Assembly: GCA_014529385.2 (NCBI GenBank)
Contig: CM043942.1
Location: 55,927,340 to 55,985,339, forward strand
From: Adiantum capillus-veneris
Taxonomy: Eukaryota; Streptophyta; Polypodiopsida; Polypodiales; Pteridaceae
Direction: 5' to 3'
Length of the DNA: 58,000 nucleotides
The notes under the pieces are model-generated. The model was not told the origin of the DNA. It ran no database searches and was given only the letters and a program-made list of their open reading frames with translations. Shown here in pieces: positions 31,445-41,009 of the stretch (position 1 is its first letter; each line of letters starts with the position of its first letter). The position numbers were made by a program, and so were the translations under genes.

Positions 31445-34432
31445 TTGTCTGAGGTGAAGAGACTCTTAGAAGCAAGATTCATATACCCAGTAGAAGATTC
31501 AGAATGGGTCTCCCCAGTAGTGGTGAGGCCAAAGAAGAATGGTAAATGGCGAGTGTGCGTGGATTACAAGCCACTAAATGCTGCAACAAAGAGGGACCAC
31601 TTCCCTCTCCCATTTCAAGATGAGATTCTAAATGAAGTAGCAGGCCATGAGAGATACACAGTGTGTGATGGCTACTCTGGCTACTTTCAAATACGCATTG
31701 CAAAGGAGGACCAGAAAAAGACTACTTTCATCACACCATGGGGATGTTTTGCATTTCGAGTCATGCCTTTTGGTCTCACCAACGCTCCAGCCACCTTTCA
31801 ACGATTCATGAACATGGTCTTCCAACCTTACTTTGGTAAGTCCATAAGGGTTTTCATAGATGACTTTTGTATTTACAGCTCCAAAAGTATGCATCTCGGC
31901 AAGATTGATGAAGGATTTACTCGTTTAGCTAAGCTGGGTGGACAACTAAACAAGGACAAATGTCACATTGGGGAAAGCAAGGTTACACTATTAGGGCATG
32001 TAGTGTCCATTGATGGAATCGAGGTAGATCCTGAAAAGATAGAAACATTGCTAAATCTACCTTCCCCAACTTCCATCAAACAATTAATCTCCTTCTTGCA
32101 AAAGCTAAGATATTTGAGTAGATTCATACACTTACTCTCCCAAGTGATATTTCCTCTACAACAGCTGACTCGTCAAGAGACGCTTGTTTGGAGTGAAGAA
32201 AGTGAAGGGCATTTTAGAGAGATTAAAAAAATGTTAGGGTCACTCCCTGTAATCCTCCAACCTTGTTGGGAAGAAACATTCTTTGTAAACCCTAGTGTGG
32301 GAGAAGAAGCCATTGGTGCTGCCCTCCTACAAAAAGATCCAAAAACCTCCTTTATGAGGCCTGTGTATTTTGCTAGCCGCCTCATGGAAAACACAGAGAA
32401 GGCCTACACCCTAATGGAACAGCTAGTGTTAGCTCTCATGCTTGCGGTAACCAAATTTCGGCCATACTTGCTGCCGAAGAGGTTTGTAATTATCACTGTG
32501 GAGGATATGTTTCCCTATGCACTACAACATATGGAAATCTCTGACAAAATAGCAAAGTGGGTGGTGCGACTTCAAGAGTTTGATTATTCAATACAGGTTG
32601 AAAGAACAACTCGAGCATGCTTAGCCGACATTTTAACAAACAAGTGCTATGAAAAAGTTTGCCATTTGAAGAGAAAGGAACTTCCACCACCTCCAGCTCT
32701 AGAGGCTTTGGTTAATGCTTATAGCCTCTACTTTGATGGAGCATACAAGAGAACCAAGGATAAGGCAGCTGCAGGCATCGTGGTCTTATCCCCATTGGGA
32801 GAGAGGATCCATGGTGAAGGGATCACTCTAGAAGATGTCCACTCCAACAATGAAGCAGAATATCATGCTCTAATTCATGGCCTTTGCTGGTGCCTCGATA
32901 ATTCAATTAAGAGATTAAACGCTTTTGGTGACTCCATGCTTTTGGTAAGGCAAATGCAAGGTACATGGGCTTGCAAAAATGCCCGTCTCTCTACTAAAAT
33001 GAGAGAAGCAAAAGCTCTTATGAGGAGATTTAGGGAGGCACAAGTACATCATGTACCAAGAGACCAGAACAAGGATGCAGACCACCTAGCATCATCAAAG
33101 TTAAATGAGTCAATAGTGGGAGCAGTGGCCATCAAACTTCCACTTCAGCAAGGCAAGGAGGACTTGGAAGATATTATGCACATTCTGGAGCAAGGAGAGG
33201 CTCCTAAACACTTGAATGCAGGGGAAAGGCGATGGTTAGCTAGGAAGGCTACCAGGTATCGCATAGTAAATGATGACTTGTATTGTCTTGGTAAGGATAG
33301 TGTGCTTAGGAGAGTTCCTTTGAAGAGTGAAATTGAAGATTTTAAAAGCTTGTCACGATGATATGTGTGGAGGACACTTTGCACACGACGTCACTAGTAG
33401 AAAGGTTCTACAAGCTGGGTTTACTTGGCCAAGTCTTCATCGTGATGTCAAATATTGGTGTCAAACATGTGATGAATGTCAGAAAGCAGGACCACGACGG
33501 CTCATAGCTGAACCTCAGAACCCAATAAAGGTATATGGGCCCTTTGAGAAGTGGGGAATTGATGCCATAGGGCCTCTACCACGCACTCATTCAGGTAAAG
33601 AGTACATCATCATGGGAGTAGACTACATGACTAGATGGGCTGAGGCTATGCCGACCAATAGAATCACTGCTAAGGATGTGAGTCAGTTCATCTTTGACCA
33701 CATCTGTTGCCGGTTTGGCACCCCTCTTGAAATACTATCTGATAGAGGACCAAGGTTTAGAGCAGAGTTGGTAGGAGAACTCATGAAAAACTAAATATTC
33801 AGCATCAACACTCTACTCCTTACTACCCTCAGTGCAATGGTTTGGTGGAAAAGGTAAATGGAATCATTTGCAAAATTCTCACCAAACAGGTACATGCCAG
33901 GCGCCAAGATTGGGACAAACACCTGAATGGAGCTCTATGGGCCTATAGAACCTCCTTCAAAACCACATTAGGGTACACACCCTTTCATTTGGTTTATGGA
34001 AAGGAGGCGCTTTTGCCCATTGAAGTGAAGTTAACAAGTCTTCGAATATTGGGTAGCCAGGTAGGCTCTCAAAAGGAGAAAGTACATCAAAGGATCATGG
34101 ATCTAGAGAGGCTGCAATTGGATCGTGAAGAAGCCATCAACCACTATTCTCAAGAAGCAGAGAAGCGCAGAGAAAAGTTCAACAAAAAGCTAGCATCCAA
34201 AGACATCAAAAAGGGATCTCTGGTGCTTTGATATGACAATCGCTTCGACACTCGTAAGGATGGAAAGTTTCTTTTCCGATGGAAAGGCCCGTTCTTGGTC
34301 ACCAAAAAGTTCAAAAATGGCTCTTACAGAATTCAAAACATTGATGGTAAAGTGCACAAGACCAGGACAAATGGATGGCGTCTAAAGCCTTATCACATCA
34401 AGATAAGGTCAGCTCAAGATCAAAGAAAGTAG
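31445..34432 (+). pseudogene. Gypsy unit B: RT, dual RNase H, integrase
   Basis: Opens in the same frame as the protease after the TAA. RT has FIDDF intact. RNase H1 is degenerate at its first Asp (VNPSVGEEAIGAALL). The second, archaeal-type RNase H is intact through DQNKDADHLAS, continuous here unlike unit A. Integrase follows: HHCC, then D, D and E. Breaks: a 2-nt deletion in an AG pair near 33337, a lost base near 33787, and TGA at about 34229 where an Arg codon (CGA) is expected before YDNRFD. Stop TAG 34430. No envelope gene follows; the PPT comes within 40 bp. Confidence 0.93.
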
Positions 34433-34472
34433 GCTAGAGGCATAAATACCCCTAGCCAGGTTTGGGGGGCTA

Positions 34473-35744
34473 TGATCCGAGCCTATCACAAATTTTTGTT
34501 TATCATATTTTGTTGGTTTTCCTTGCTTCTAGAGGTTTACAATAAAAGAAAGAGTGAGAAAACCTCTTGGAAAAATTTTTAAAAAATGATTTTTTCTTGA
34601 CTAGTTCACCGGAGGTGAAAGGTAGAGGGAGAACCTAGTGGTAAAGGGAAGGGAAAATATGTAAATGTGAAAAGAAAAGATATGATGTGGTTGTGGAGCC
34701 ATGCACCCATGATTCAAGGGTCATGAGTGGCTCATATCATCATGGCTTTGGAGCCATATGATGATTCAAACAAATGGGACCCAAGTCGAAGACTTGGTAA
34801 AGGAAGAAACCAGGCACATGATTTTGTTGAATTTTTAAAAAATACTTCCACTCCGATCCAAGAAAAGTTGTCTTCATCAAAGTTGTAACTGACGAGCTGA
34901 AGATTCTGGCCATATTTTTTTTATAATTTTTGCATCTACGGTCTAGGAGATATGGCCAAAATAGTGGACGGTATTTTTTTCAACTGTGGTGGGCACCACC
35001 CCCCTACCTTTACACACACACACCCTTCCTTTTCCACATTGAGACCTTCTTTAAAATCAGCCATTAGTCTTCTCACCCTCCTCTCCTTCCTCCTCTCTCT
35101 CAAGCTCAAAAACCCATCAAAGTTCCTCTTCTAATCACCTCTCAAGTCATGCTTAATCTTGTTGTAATTCATAAGTTCTCACTCAACCCCTTTCTATTAT
35201 TACTAGATATGTATTGATTTTATGTAGATTCTTTACATTTTAAAATAAGGAATCTCTTGGACTCAAGCTATGGAGGAAGGAGTGAAGACAACACAAGTGA
35301 TGATGGAGCTAATTGGTCAACAAATCACTTGGAAGGAGCTTCTTCATTGGTTGAATGTCCCTAATCAAGCCTCATTTGTACAAATTACACTTGTATCTTA
35401 ACCTCACTCCTAATCACTCTCTTTCCTATATAAAGAGGCCTTCCCCTTTGTATTTCAAGCCTCCCTCAGCCCATTGAGCCTTTGTATCACTCACCATGAG
35501 CCCATAAGCTCATTCATTCACTCTATTCTTGCACATTCTAGAGTGCAAATTGTTTCATGCTAGTAACCTCTCCTCCTCTTACTTATGTTAATTAAGAGAA
35601 ATGTTTTATATGCGTGTGAGAGTGCTTGATGTGATCTTGGCTAATCCTTGAGTGATTGTTTGGTAATCTATATGCTATTTTGTTGGGAGTGTTTGAAGTC
35701 ATCCATTCCTTGTACACACACCACGGTTAATGCTTCATTCATAG

Positions 35745-35823
<79 letters not shown>

Positions 35824-35941
35824 TCGTGTAGCGGTCCTAGTTCACGCTTCCAAGACTAGGTGGTGCCCTCATCTCATTTCCCTTGTGGCGCAATGGAGTT
35901 TGTTTTGGTGTAGAGGCTGCCATTCCAAATTTCCTTCGTCA
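34473..35941 (+). repeat. Gypsy LTR2, shared by units B and C
   Basis: About 1469 bp, with borders inferred as for LTR1. TATA box at 35427-35434, CT tract at 35748-35819 (72 bp). Both sides are Gypsy internal sequence; no host flank or target duplication is visible. Confidence 0.85.
35748..35819. repeat. (CT)n in LTR2
   Basis: 72 bp, 16 bp longer than in LTR1. Confidence 0.9.
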
Positions 35942-35946
35942 TAAAT

Positions 35947-35964
35947 TGGTGCCCCCACTGAGGA
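35947..35964 (+). other. Probable Gypsy primer-binding site (unit C)
   Basis: Same sequence and spacing as the site at 28242-28259. Confidence 0.55.
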
Positions 35965-35991
35965 GTTCTCAAGCAGCGCTCTATCAATCCT

Positions 35992-36495
35992 ATGAAGGAA
36001 GATCCATCAAATTCTCCGAGACTTCCACTATGGTCTCCCCAAGAAGCTCGAGAAAAGAAGAGTCTTTATCGACAAACGGCACGTATGCGGGTAAAGAGAG
36101 TTAACTACACACACCCTTCTTTGCTTCAAGGAAAATCTTGTAGTCATCAAGTCCCTAGGTCAAAAAATTGTGTGGAGTGCTTTGTGGCTAGTGTGAAGAC
36201 ACTTCCTTTGAAGCCTCGACTTCAGGTGGTGAAAGCACTCTCAAACTCGGGTATTAACAAGTTTTTGGAGGGGGAGCTACACATCAATGGGGTGCGGTAT
36301 TGGCAAGAGGCTACATATGGTGATGCACTCCAACTACTACTAGCAAGAAGGCTCAAGGTGGTTGAGAGGGTAGCCATCGAACCCTATGAACTCTACAAAG
36401 CTGAAGATGGTCACACCAAAGCTAGGCTAATCACTGGTGAAAAAATTCTTCGCATCTCTCAAATGGTGGGATCCAAGAGAGCTCAACTTCAATGA
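35992..36495 (+). CDS. Gypsy unit C upstream ORF (uORF-a)
   Basis: 167 codons, one amino-acid change (His to Asn near residue 59) relative to unit B. Ends at TGA 36493. The next 33 bases are open in the same frame and lead directly into the ATG of uORF-b, so the stop is the only interruption; CGA would restore reading. Unknown function. Confidence 0.65.
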   Translation: MKEDPSNSPRLPLWSPQEAREKKSLYRQTARMRVKRVNYTHPSLLQGKSCSHQVPRSKNCVECFVASVKTLPLKPRLQVVKALSNSGINKFLEGELHINGVRYWQEATYGDALQLLLARRLKVVERVAIEPYELYKAEDGHTKARLITGEKILRISQMVGSKRAQLQ

Positions 36496-36528
36496 AGTGC
36501 TTCATGGAAGGTTGTAATTAATGCACCA

Positions 36529-36738
36529 ATGAATAATCCCATTTTCCACAACTTTCAATCAGTTCAGAATATTAGGGTGAATGTGCGCATTGATAGAAAG
36601 ATTTTTTTCCAACAAAGATTGGTCTTCTATTTTGGAGCTGAGAGGTTGAGAGAGATATTGCTGTCCCCTGACCCTATAATATTTCCTATTTTGGAGTATA
36701 ATGTATCTTTTGATGTTCACATCTTCATCTTGCTTTAA
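36529..36738 (+). CDS. Gypsy unit C upstream ORF (uORF-b)
   Basis: 69 codons, intact here (MNNPIFHNFQSVQN ... DVHIFILL), ending at TAA 36736. Nine bases later and in the same frame comes uORF-c, to which it is related at about one third identity. Hydrophobic C-terminal end. No known family. Confidence 0.6.
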   Translation: MNNPIFHNFQSVQNIRVNVRIDRKIFFQQRLVFYFGAERLREILLSPDPIIFPILEYNVSFDVHIFILL

Positions 36739-36747
36739 GCATACTCC

Positions 36748-36960
36748 ATGAATCATAGGGATTTATATGGACCTTTCCAACCTCTTGCTAGACAAACTGT
36801 GCATATAATAGCTAGCACAAAGCTTAGGTTCCAAAACATCATAAGGGACTTACTAGGCCCTCGTCGTCTAGCTGAGATTAATGCATCTATCAATCCATTT
36901 ATTCTACCCTTAATAAGATATGATTTGGGCCTAGACGTTTTCATCTTTGTGCTATATTGA
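36748..36960 (+). CDS. Gypsy unit C upstream ORF (uORF-c)
   Basis: 70 codons, same frame as uORF-a and uORF-b. Ends at TGA 36958, with gag starting 20 bp downstream. Matches unit B except for one residue. Confidence 0.6.
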   Translation: MNHRDLYGPFQPLARQTVHIIASTKLRFQNIIRDLLGPRRLAEINASINPFILPLIRYDLGLDVFIFVLY

Positions 36961-36980
36961 GAGGAAGGCAACCCACTTTT

Positions 36981-37476
36981 ATGATGGCTTTCCCAAATTT
37001 TTTGGGCGTAGTGGGGAAAATGCTGGGGATTTTTTGGATAACTTGGAGATGGCTTTCCTTGTCTCCGGGAGGGATGACGAAGCAGTGAAATTGAGAGCTT
37101 TTCCTTTGGTGCTCAAAGAAGAAGCTAGGGTATGGTTCCAGGCTCTAGATCCAACCCAAAGAATTGATTGGGAGGGATTGAAGGTGGCTTTCCTACGAAG
37201 ATTTCAACGAGCCAATTCGGCAGAAGAACTATGGCAACGGCTTCTGTCCCTTCATCAAGTTGACCCTCATGTTATGCAACCTATGAGGAAGGTTTTCTGA
37301 AACTTTGGGGGCAATGGTCAGACTTACTAAACCCTGGTGAGCGAGCTCCCAATTGCCTCCAAAAGGATCGATTTATCTCAGGTTTGTACCCCTTGCTAAG
37401 GGAGAAGGTAAAGGGCAAATTTCCAAATGCTTTTGAAGATGCCTTAAGAATTGCTAGGGAAAGAATAGAAAGATTC
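36981..37476 (+). pseudogene. Gypsy unit C: gag N-terminus, cut by gap
   Basis: Same gag core as unit B, with small indels near 37003 (a C missing after TTTTTT) and near 37270 (a G missing before TTATGCAACC). Runs into the second gap 60 bp past the position where unit A begins. Confidence 0.88.
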
Positions 37477-37676
37477 NNNNNNNNNNNNNNNNNNNNNNNN
37501 NNNNNNNNNNNNNNNNNNNNNNNNNNNNNNNNNNNNNNNNNNNNNNNNNNNNNNNNNNNNNNNNNNNNNNNNNNNNNNNNNNNNNNNNNNNNNNNNNNNN
37601 NNNNNNNNNNNNNNNNNNNNNNNNNNNNNNNNNNNNNNNNNNNNNNNNNNNNNNNNNNNNNNNNNNNNNNNNNNNN
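37477..37676. other. Assembly gap, 200 N
   Basis: Same arbitrary length as the first gap. It separates the Gypsy block from the minus-strand Copia-2, so their adjacency is not proven by sequence. Confidence 1.
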
Positions 37677-37683
37677 TATCAGT

Positions 37684-38222
37684 TTAATAGAAATTAGACA
37701 TGCATAAACCACATTGATAAGAAGCATTGAAGATGATGGAAGCTGAACGAGTACGACTAGATAAAGGTGCATCCAATTTACTGTCACGCAAAGTGTGCAC
37801 CAGCCATTTTGGCATACCTCTAGCCTGCTCATTTTCAGCCCTTTCCTCATCAAGTACATCATGTACATCTGCATCAGTAATAGGCTGTTCTAAAACATTT
37901 TCAGAAACCCCCATAGGCTGTACATTTGCCTCATTGGAACTTACATTCGTATTTCCACCACTGAAAAGAGGCAACAAAGTGTCATAAATGTCCTGTGAGC
38001 TTACATTACTGTCTCTAGTACATGACAGCAAGGGTGAACAGAATCTTCCACAAACACTACATCCCGTGAAACCAGAATACGTTTTGTTTGCGGATGATAC
38101 AACCTGTAACCTTTGCTTTCAGCACTATAACCAACAAAAATACATTTGACAGCCTTATCATCCAATTTTCTGCGCTGCACTTGTGGCACCAAAGCATATG
38201 CCAAACAGCCAAAAACACGCAT
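37684..38222 (-). pseudogene. Copia-2 integrase C-terminus and linker to RT
   Basis: Continues the polyprotein in other frames: MRVFGCLAYALVPQVQRRKL and KAVKCIFVGYSAESKGYRLY (38222-38060), then an acidic linker ending PKWLVHTLRDSKLDAPLSSR (about 37800). A stop follows just before the gap. Two small frame changes (about 38245 and about 38030) separate these from the main frame. The RT domain is not in the window. Confidence 0.85.
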
Positions 38223-40420
38223 GTGCTCAATAGAAGTTTTCTATCATGCCATGCTTCATATGGAGTAATAGACTGCAAAGCTTTCGTAGGACACCTGTTA
38301 AGTACATAAGTGGCACACATGATGGCCTCAAGCCAAAAAGAATGCGGCAAAGCTTGACTTTTGACCATACATCGTGCCATTTCCGTTAGTGACCTGTTTT
38401 TCCTCTCAGCAACACCATTTTGCTGAGGTGTATAAGGCACTGTACATTGGTGTTTTATCCCACGACTAGCCAGAAATGCATTAAATTCATGAGACATATA
38501 CTCCCCCCCTCGATCGGAACGGAGGGTGCCCATAGTACATTTTGAGACATTTTCAGCCATAGCCAAAAATTGTTTGAAGCACATAAAAACTTCGGACTTC
38601 GCTTTAAGCGGAAATACCCATGCATGCCTGGAGTAATCATCAATGAAAGTCACGAAGTACAGGTAATTGCCCAAGGACGGAGTTTGCATGGGCCCACAAA
38701 CATCACTATGCACAAGCTGCAACCTGCATGTGGCCCTAACTGAACCATCCTTTGGAAACTTAGAACGCTGCATTTTACCCAGAATACAGCCTTCACAAAC
38801 ATGTTTGATAGGTGCTTCAAGAGGCGGCAAAGAAGCAACCATATCAGATTTCTGCAAACGCAGCAAACTGGCAAAATTCAGATGACCAAAACGTGCATGC
38901 CAAAGTTTTGCATCTGAAATAGCCCTTGAATCTGCAACAGCATTTGCAAAATTTTGTCCACACTTGTCATACAAAGTGAGCTTATACAGCCCACGGCACA
39001 AAAGCCCAGATGCAACAATTTCATCACCAAAACTGAGATCATGAACTGTACATCTGTCATCCACAAATTTGACTACAAGTCCAAGTCTAGCAAGTGCGGA
39101 TACAGACAATAGATTCTTCTTGATCCCAGGTACATAAAGTGCATCAACAAGTGTGAAGGAACTGCCATTAGCAGCAGTGAGCACAATCTTTCCAACTCCC
39201 TGAACTGGATAAGAGGCGTTGTTGGCACAAGTGACTGAATTCCCATGAGGGACAGACTCGAGAGAGGTAAACAATTCACGATGTGAGGTAATGTGCTTTG
39301 TAGCACCACTGTCGAAATACCACACATGTGAATCTGCAGCAACTGACAAGCATGCATCATGGACAGCAGGATTGTAAGTGCACTCTGCGCTAAAAGCCCA
39401 TTCTGCATCAACATCAGCATCACAATCTCCTTTCACAGAAGACTCAACAATGGCTGCATTTGTAGTGGAACCAGCATTTGCAGTGGAACCACCCTCTTTC
39501 TTCTTAGCCTCTTTGGCCTTCAACTTAGGACACGACTTGATCAAGTGATCATTGGCTTTACAATAATGGCAACGCATCTTCTTTTTGCCCTTATCACCAG
39601 AATTGCCAGACGAAGTGCTGCCAGCAGAAGCATTAGGAACAGAAATTTTGCCACTCGCAGCAGAACCATAAGAAGTGGCTGCATTACTGTTACCACCCTT
39701 TCTTTGAGAAGCAATAAAAGCCTGTTCAACTGCACGCTGCCTAGTCCTGTTTTTTCTAGAAAGTGACTCTTGCAACAGCAATGTGCATAATGCATCAAAC
39801 TTGACAACTTCAGGATTTCCTTGGGTCATCAGTCTCCAAGTACTAGCAAAAGTCTGGTAGGAATCTGGTAAGGCATCAAGAACAGTCTGCACAAGGGAAC
39901 TGTCAGAAATGACTTCACCTGCAGAAATGAGTTGCTCATTGATATCCTTGACACTGGCAAGGAAAGTGTCCATATCATCTTCCTCATGCATAATCTTCGA
40001 CTCTAGCTCTTTACGCAGCAAAGCAATTTTAGCCTCATTGCGGCTTGCATAAAGACCTGCTAGAATATCCCAAGCCTGTTTTGCAGATTTTGCTGAACGG
40101 ATGTGAGGAATAATGGTGCGCTTCACAGACAACGCAATCAATGCATGAGCCTGCGCATCCTTAACATCCCAACGAGCTTGTTCTACTGTAGGCAAAACAA
40201 CTCTAATAGCTGCAATCCTTGCAGCAAGACCTGCAACATCCTCAATATCGCCTACATCTTCAGAACCAGGACGTACATCAATGCCCTGCACAATGTTCCA
40301 GACACCTTTTGACACAAGAACGTGTTGCATCATATAAGCCCACATAGGGTAGTTGTCCCCATCCAACCTGTCCTCAGCAGCAAACATCTTGAACACATCT
40401 GTGTTGTTGTTGTCAGCCAT
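38057..40420 (-). CDS. Copia-2 gag-protease-integrase polyprotein (partial)
   Basis: Start ATG at 40420 (MADNNNTDVFKMF), about 350 bp from the PBS; earlier in-frame codons lie in the leader. Gag core (NYPMWAYMMQHVLVSKGVW), CCHC knuckle (CHYCKANDHLIKSC), protease (YFDSGATKHIT), GAG-pre-integrase (LWHARFGHLNFASLL, HVCEGCILGK), then the integrase core with LVHSDVCGPM, TLRSDRGGEYMS and NGVAERKNRSL, all DDE residues present. Genuine coding stops near 38246, where a C appears to be missing in EAWHDRK; the last ~60 codons are out of frame. No stops in 720 codons suggests recent activity of the family. Confidence 0.93.
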   Translation of the reverse strand: MADNNNTDVFKMFAAEDRLDGDNYPMWAYMMQHVLVSKGVWNIVQGIDVRPGSEDVGDIEDVAGLAARIAAIRVVLPTVEQARWDVKDAQAHALIALSVKRTIIPHIRSAKSAKQAWDILAGLYASRNEAKIALLRKELESKIMHEEDDMDTFLASVKDINEQLISAGEVISDSSLVQTVLDALPDSYQTFASTWRLMTQGNPEVVKFDALCTLLLQESLSRKNRTRQRAVEQAFIASQRKGGNSNAATSYGSAASGKISVPNASAGSTSSGNSGDKGKKKMRCHYCKANDHLIKSCPKLKAKEAKKKEGGSTANAGSTTNAAIVESSVKGDCDADVDAEWAFSAECTYNPAVHDACLSVAADSHVWYFDSGATKHITSHRELFTSLESVPHGNSVTCANNASYPVQGVGKIVLTAANGSSFTLVDALYVPGIKKNLLSVSALARLGLVVKFVDDRCTVHDLSFGDEIVASGLLCRGLYKLTLYDKCGQNFANAVADSRAISDAKLWHARFGHLNFASLLRLQKSDMVASLPPLEAPIKHVCEGCILGKMQRSKFPKDGSVRATCRLQLVHSDVCGPMQTPSLGNYLYFVTFIDDYSRHAWVFPLKAKSEVFMCFKQFLAMAENVSKCTMGTLRSDRGGEYMSHEFNAFLASRGIKHQCTVPYTPQQNGVAERKNRSLTEMARCMVKSQALPHSFWLEAIMCATYVLNRCPTKALQSITPYEAWHDRKLLLSTCVFLAVWHMLWCHKCSAENWMIRLSNVFLLVIVLKAKVTGCIIRKQNVFWFHGM

Positions 40421-40768
40421 GGTAAATGCTGCACCTGATGTGAAAACTGCCCGAAAATAGGAGAAATGGAGCGGGAACAACTTGTGCTATATAGCACAAA
40501 CCGTAGAAGACTATAAGGCACCTGTTATGCAGAAAACGGCACTGACAGAAAATCTGCACAAAATGACGAAATAGCCTGTGCAGTACTGCCCGTAGTGGAA
40601 ACGGAGGCCGAAATGAGCCCAAATCAAAATTCTGAGCAGACCGAGCTCTTCGAGTTCTCCCAAAATATTTGTCGACCTGCGAACGCTTGCCAAAGCTCAC
40701 TGAAATCGGAGAAAGTGAGCAGGCGTGTGCTGGAGCAGCTGGCGACTAAGCCCGGGAGGACGTGACCT

Positions 40769-40780
40769 GCTCTGATACCA
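40769..40780 (-). other. Copia-2 primer-binding site, initiator Met tRNA
   Basis: On the minus strand TGGTATCAGAGC, two bases from the LTR end. Confidence 0.95.
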
Positions 40781-40782
40781 AT

Positions 40783-41009
40783 TGTTGGAATTAGGGTTGC
40801 AGAGAAACACACACAGCTTGGAGAAGACGAAGGAAGCTCAAGGCACACAATAGAGAGTATATTACTTAGTGTGCAATGGAAAGATAGATAGCCCTAGAGT
40901 GATGGACGTATATACAATGCACGGGGGAAAAAACCTCCTAAAGAGGGAAAAAATGCCCCGGCGGTCCTAGTGTGTTCACACACATCACTACCACATGTAT
41001 ATGGTAACA
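40783..41009 (-). repeat. Copia-2 5' LTR
   Basis: 227 bp. On the minus strand it begins TGTTACCATATAC and ends TTCCAACA. The outer border is supported by the TG/CA ends and by CACTA coding sequence resuming at 41010. The partner LTR is not visible. Confidence 0.88.

Larger units (their letters stand above)
22027..37476 (+). mobile_element. Tandem block of Tat-like Gypsy units sharing LTRs
   Basis: Structure: internal A (partial) - LTR1 - internal B (complete) - LTR2 - internal C (partial). The period is 7686 bp (A to B) and 7704 bp (B to C). Each LTR is preceded by a polypurine tract of the unit on its left and followed by the PBS of the unit on its right, so one LTR serves two units. Internal order: upstream small ORFs, gag with CCHC knuckle, protease, RT, degenerate RNase H, second archaeal-type RNase H, integrase. 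The extra RNase H and the upstream ORFs fit the Tat/Ogre group of Ty3/Gypsy. Units are over 99% identical, with mostly 1-nt indels between them. Confidence 0.93.
37677..41009 (-). mobile_element. Copia-2: Ty1/Copia element, 3' part lost in gap
   Basis: Minus strand: 227-bp 5' LTR (TGTTACC...CCAACA), iMet PBS, leader, then gag, protease and integrase. RT, RNase H and the 3' LTR would lie in or beyond the gap. The long gag-to-integrase frame is intact over about 2.2 kb, so this copy is much better preserved than Copia-1. The LTR resembles that of Copia-1 in layout (ACATG, GTAGTG, CCCCC words), pointing to a related lineage. It sits inside the second gene of the CACTA element. Confidence 0.95.
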
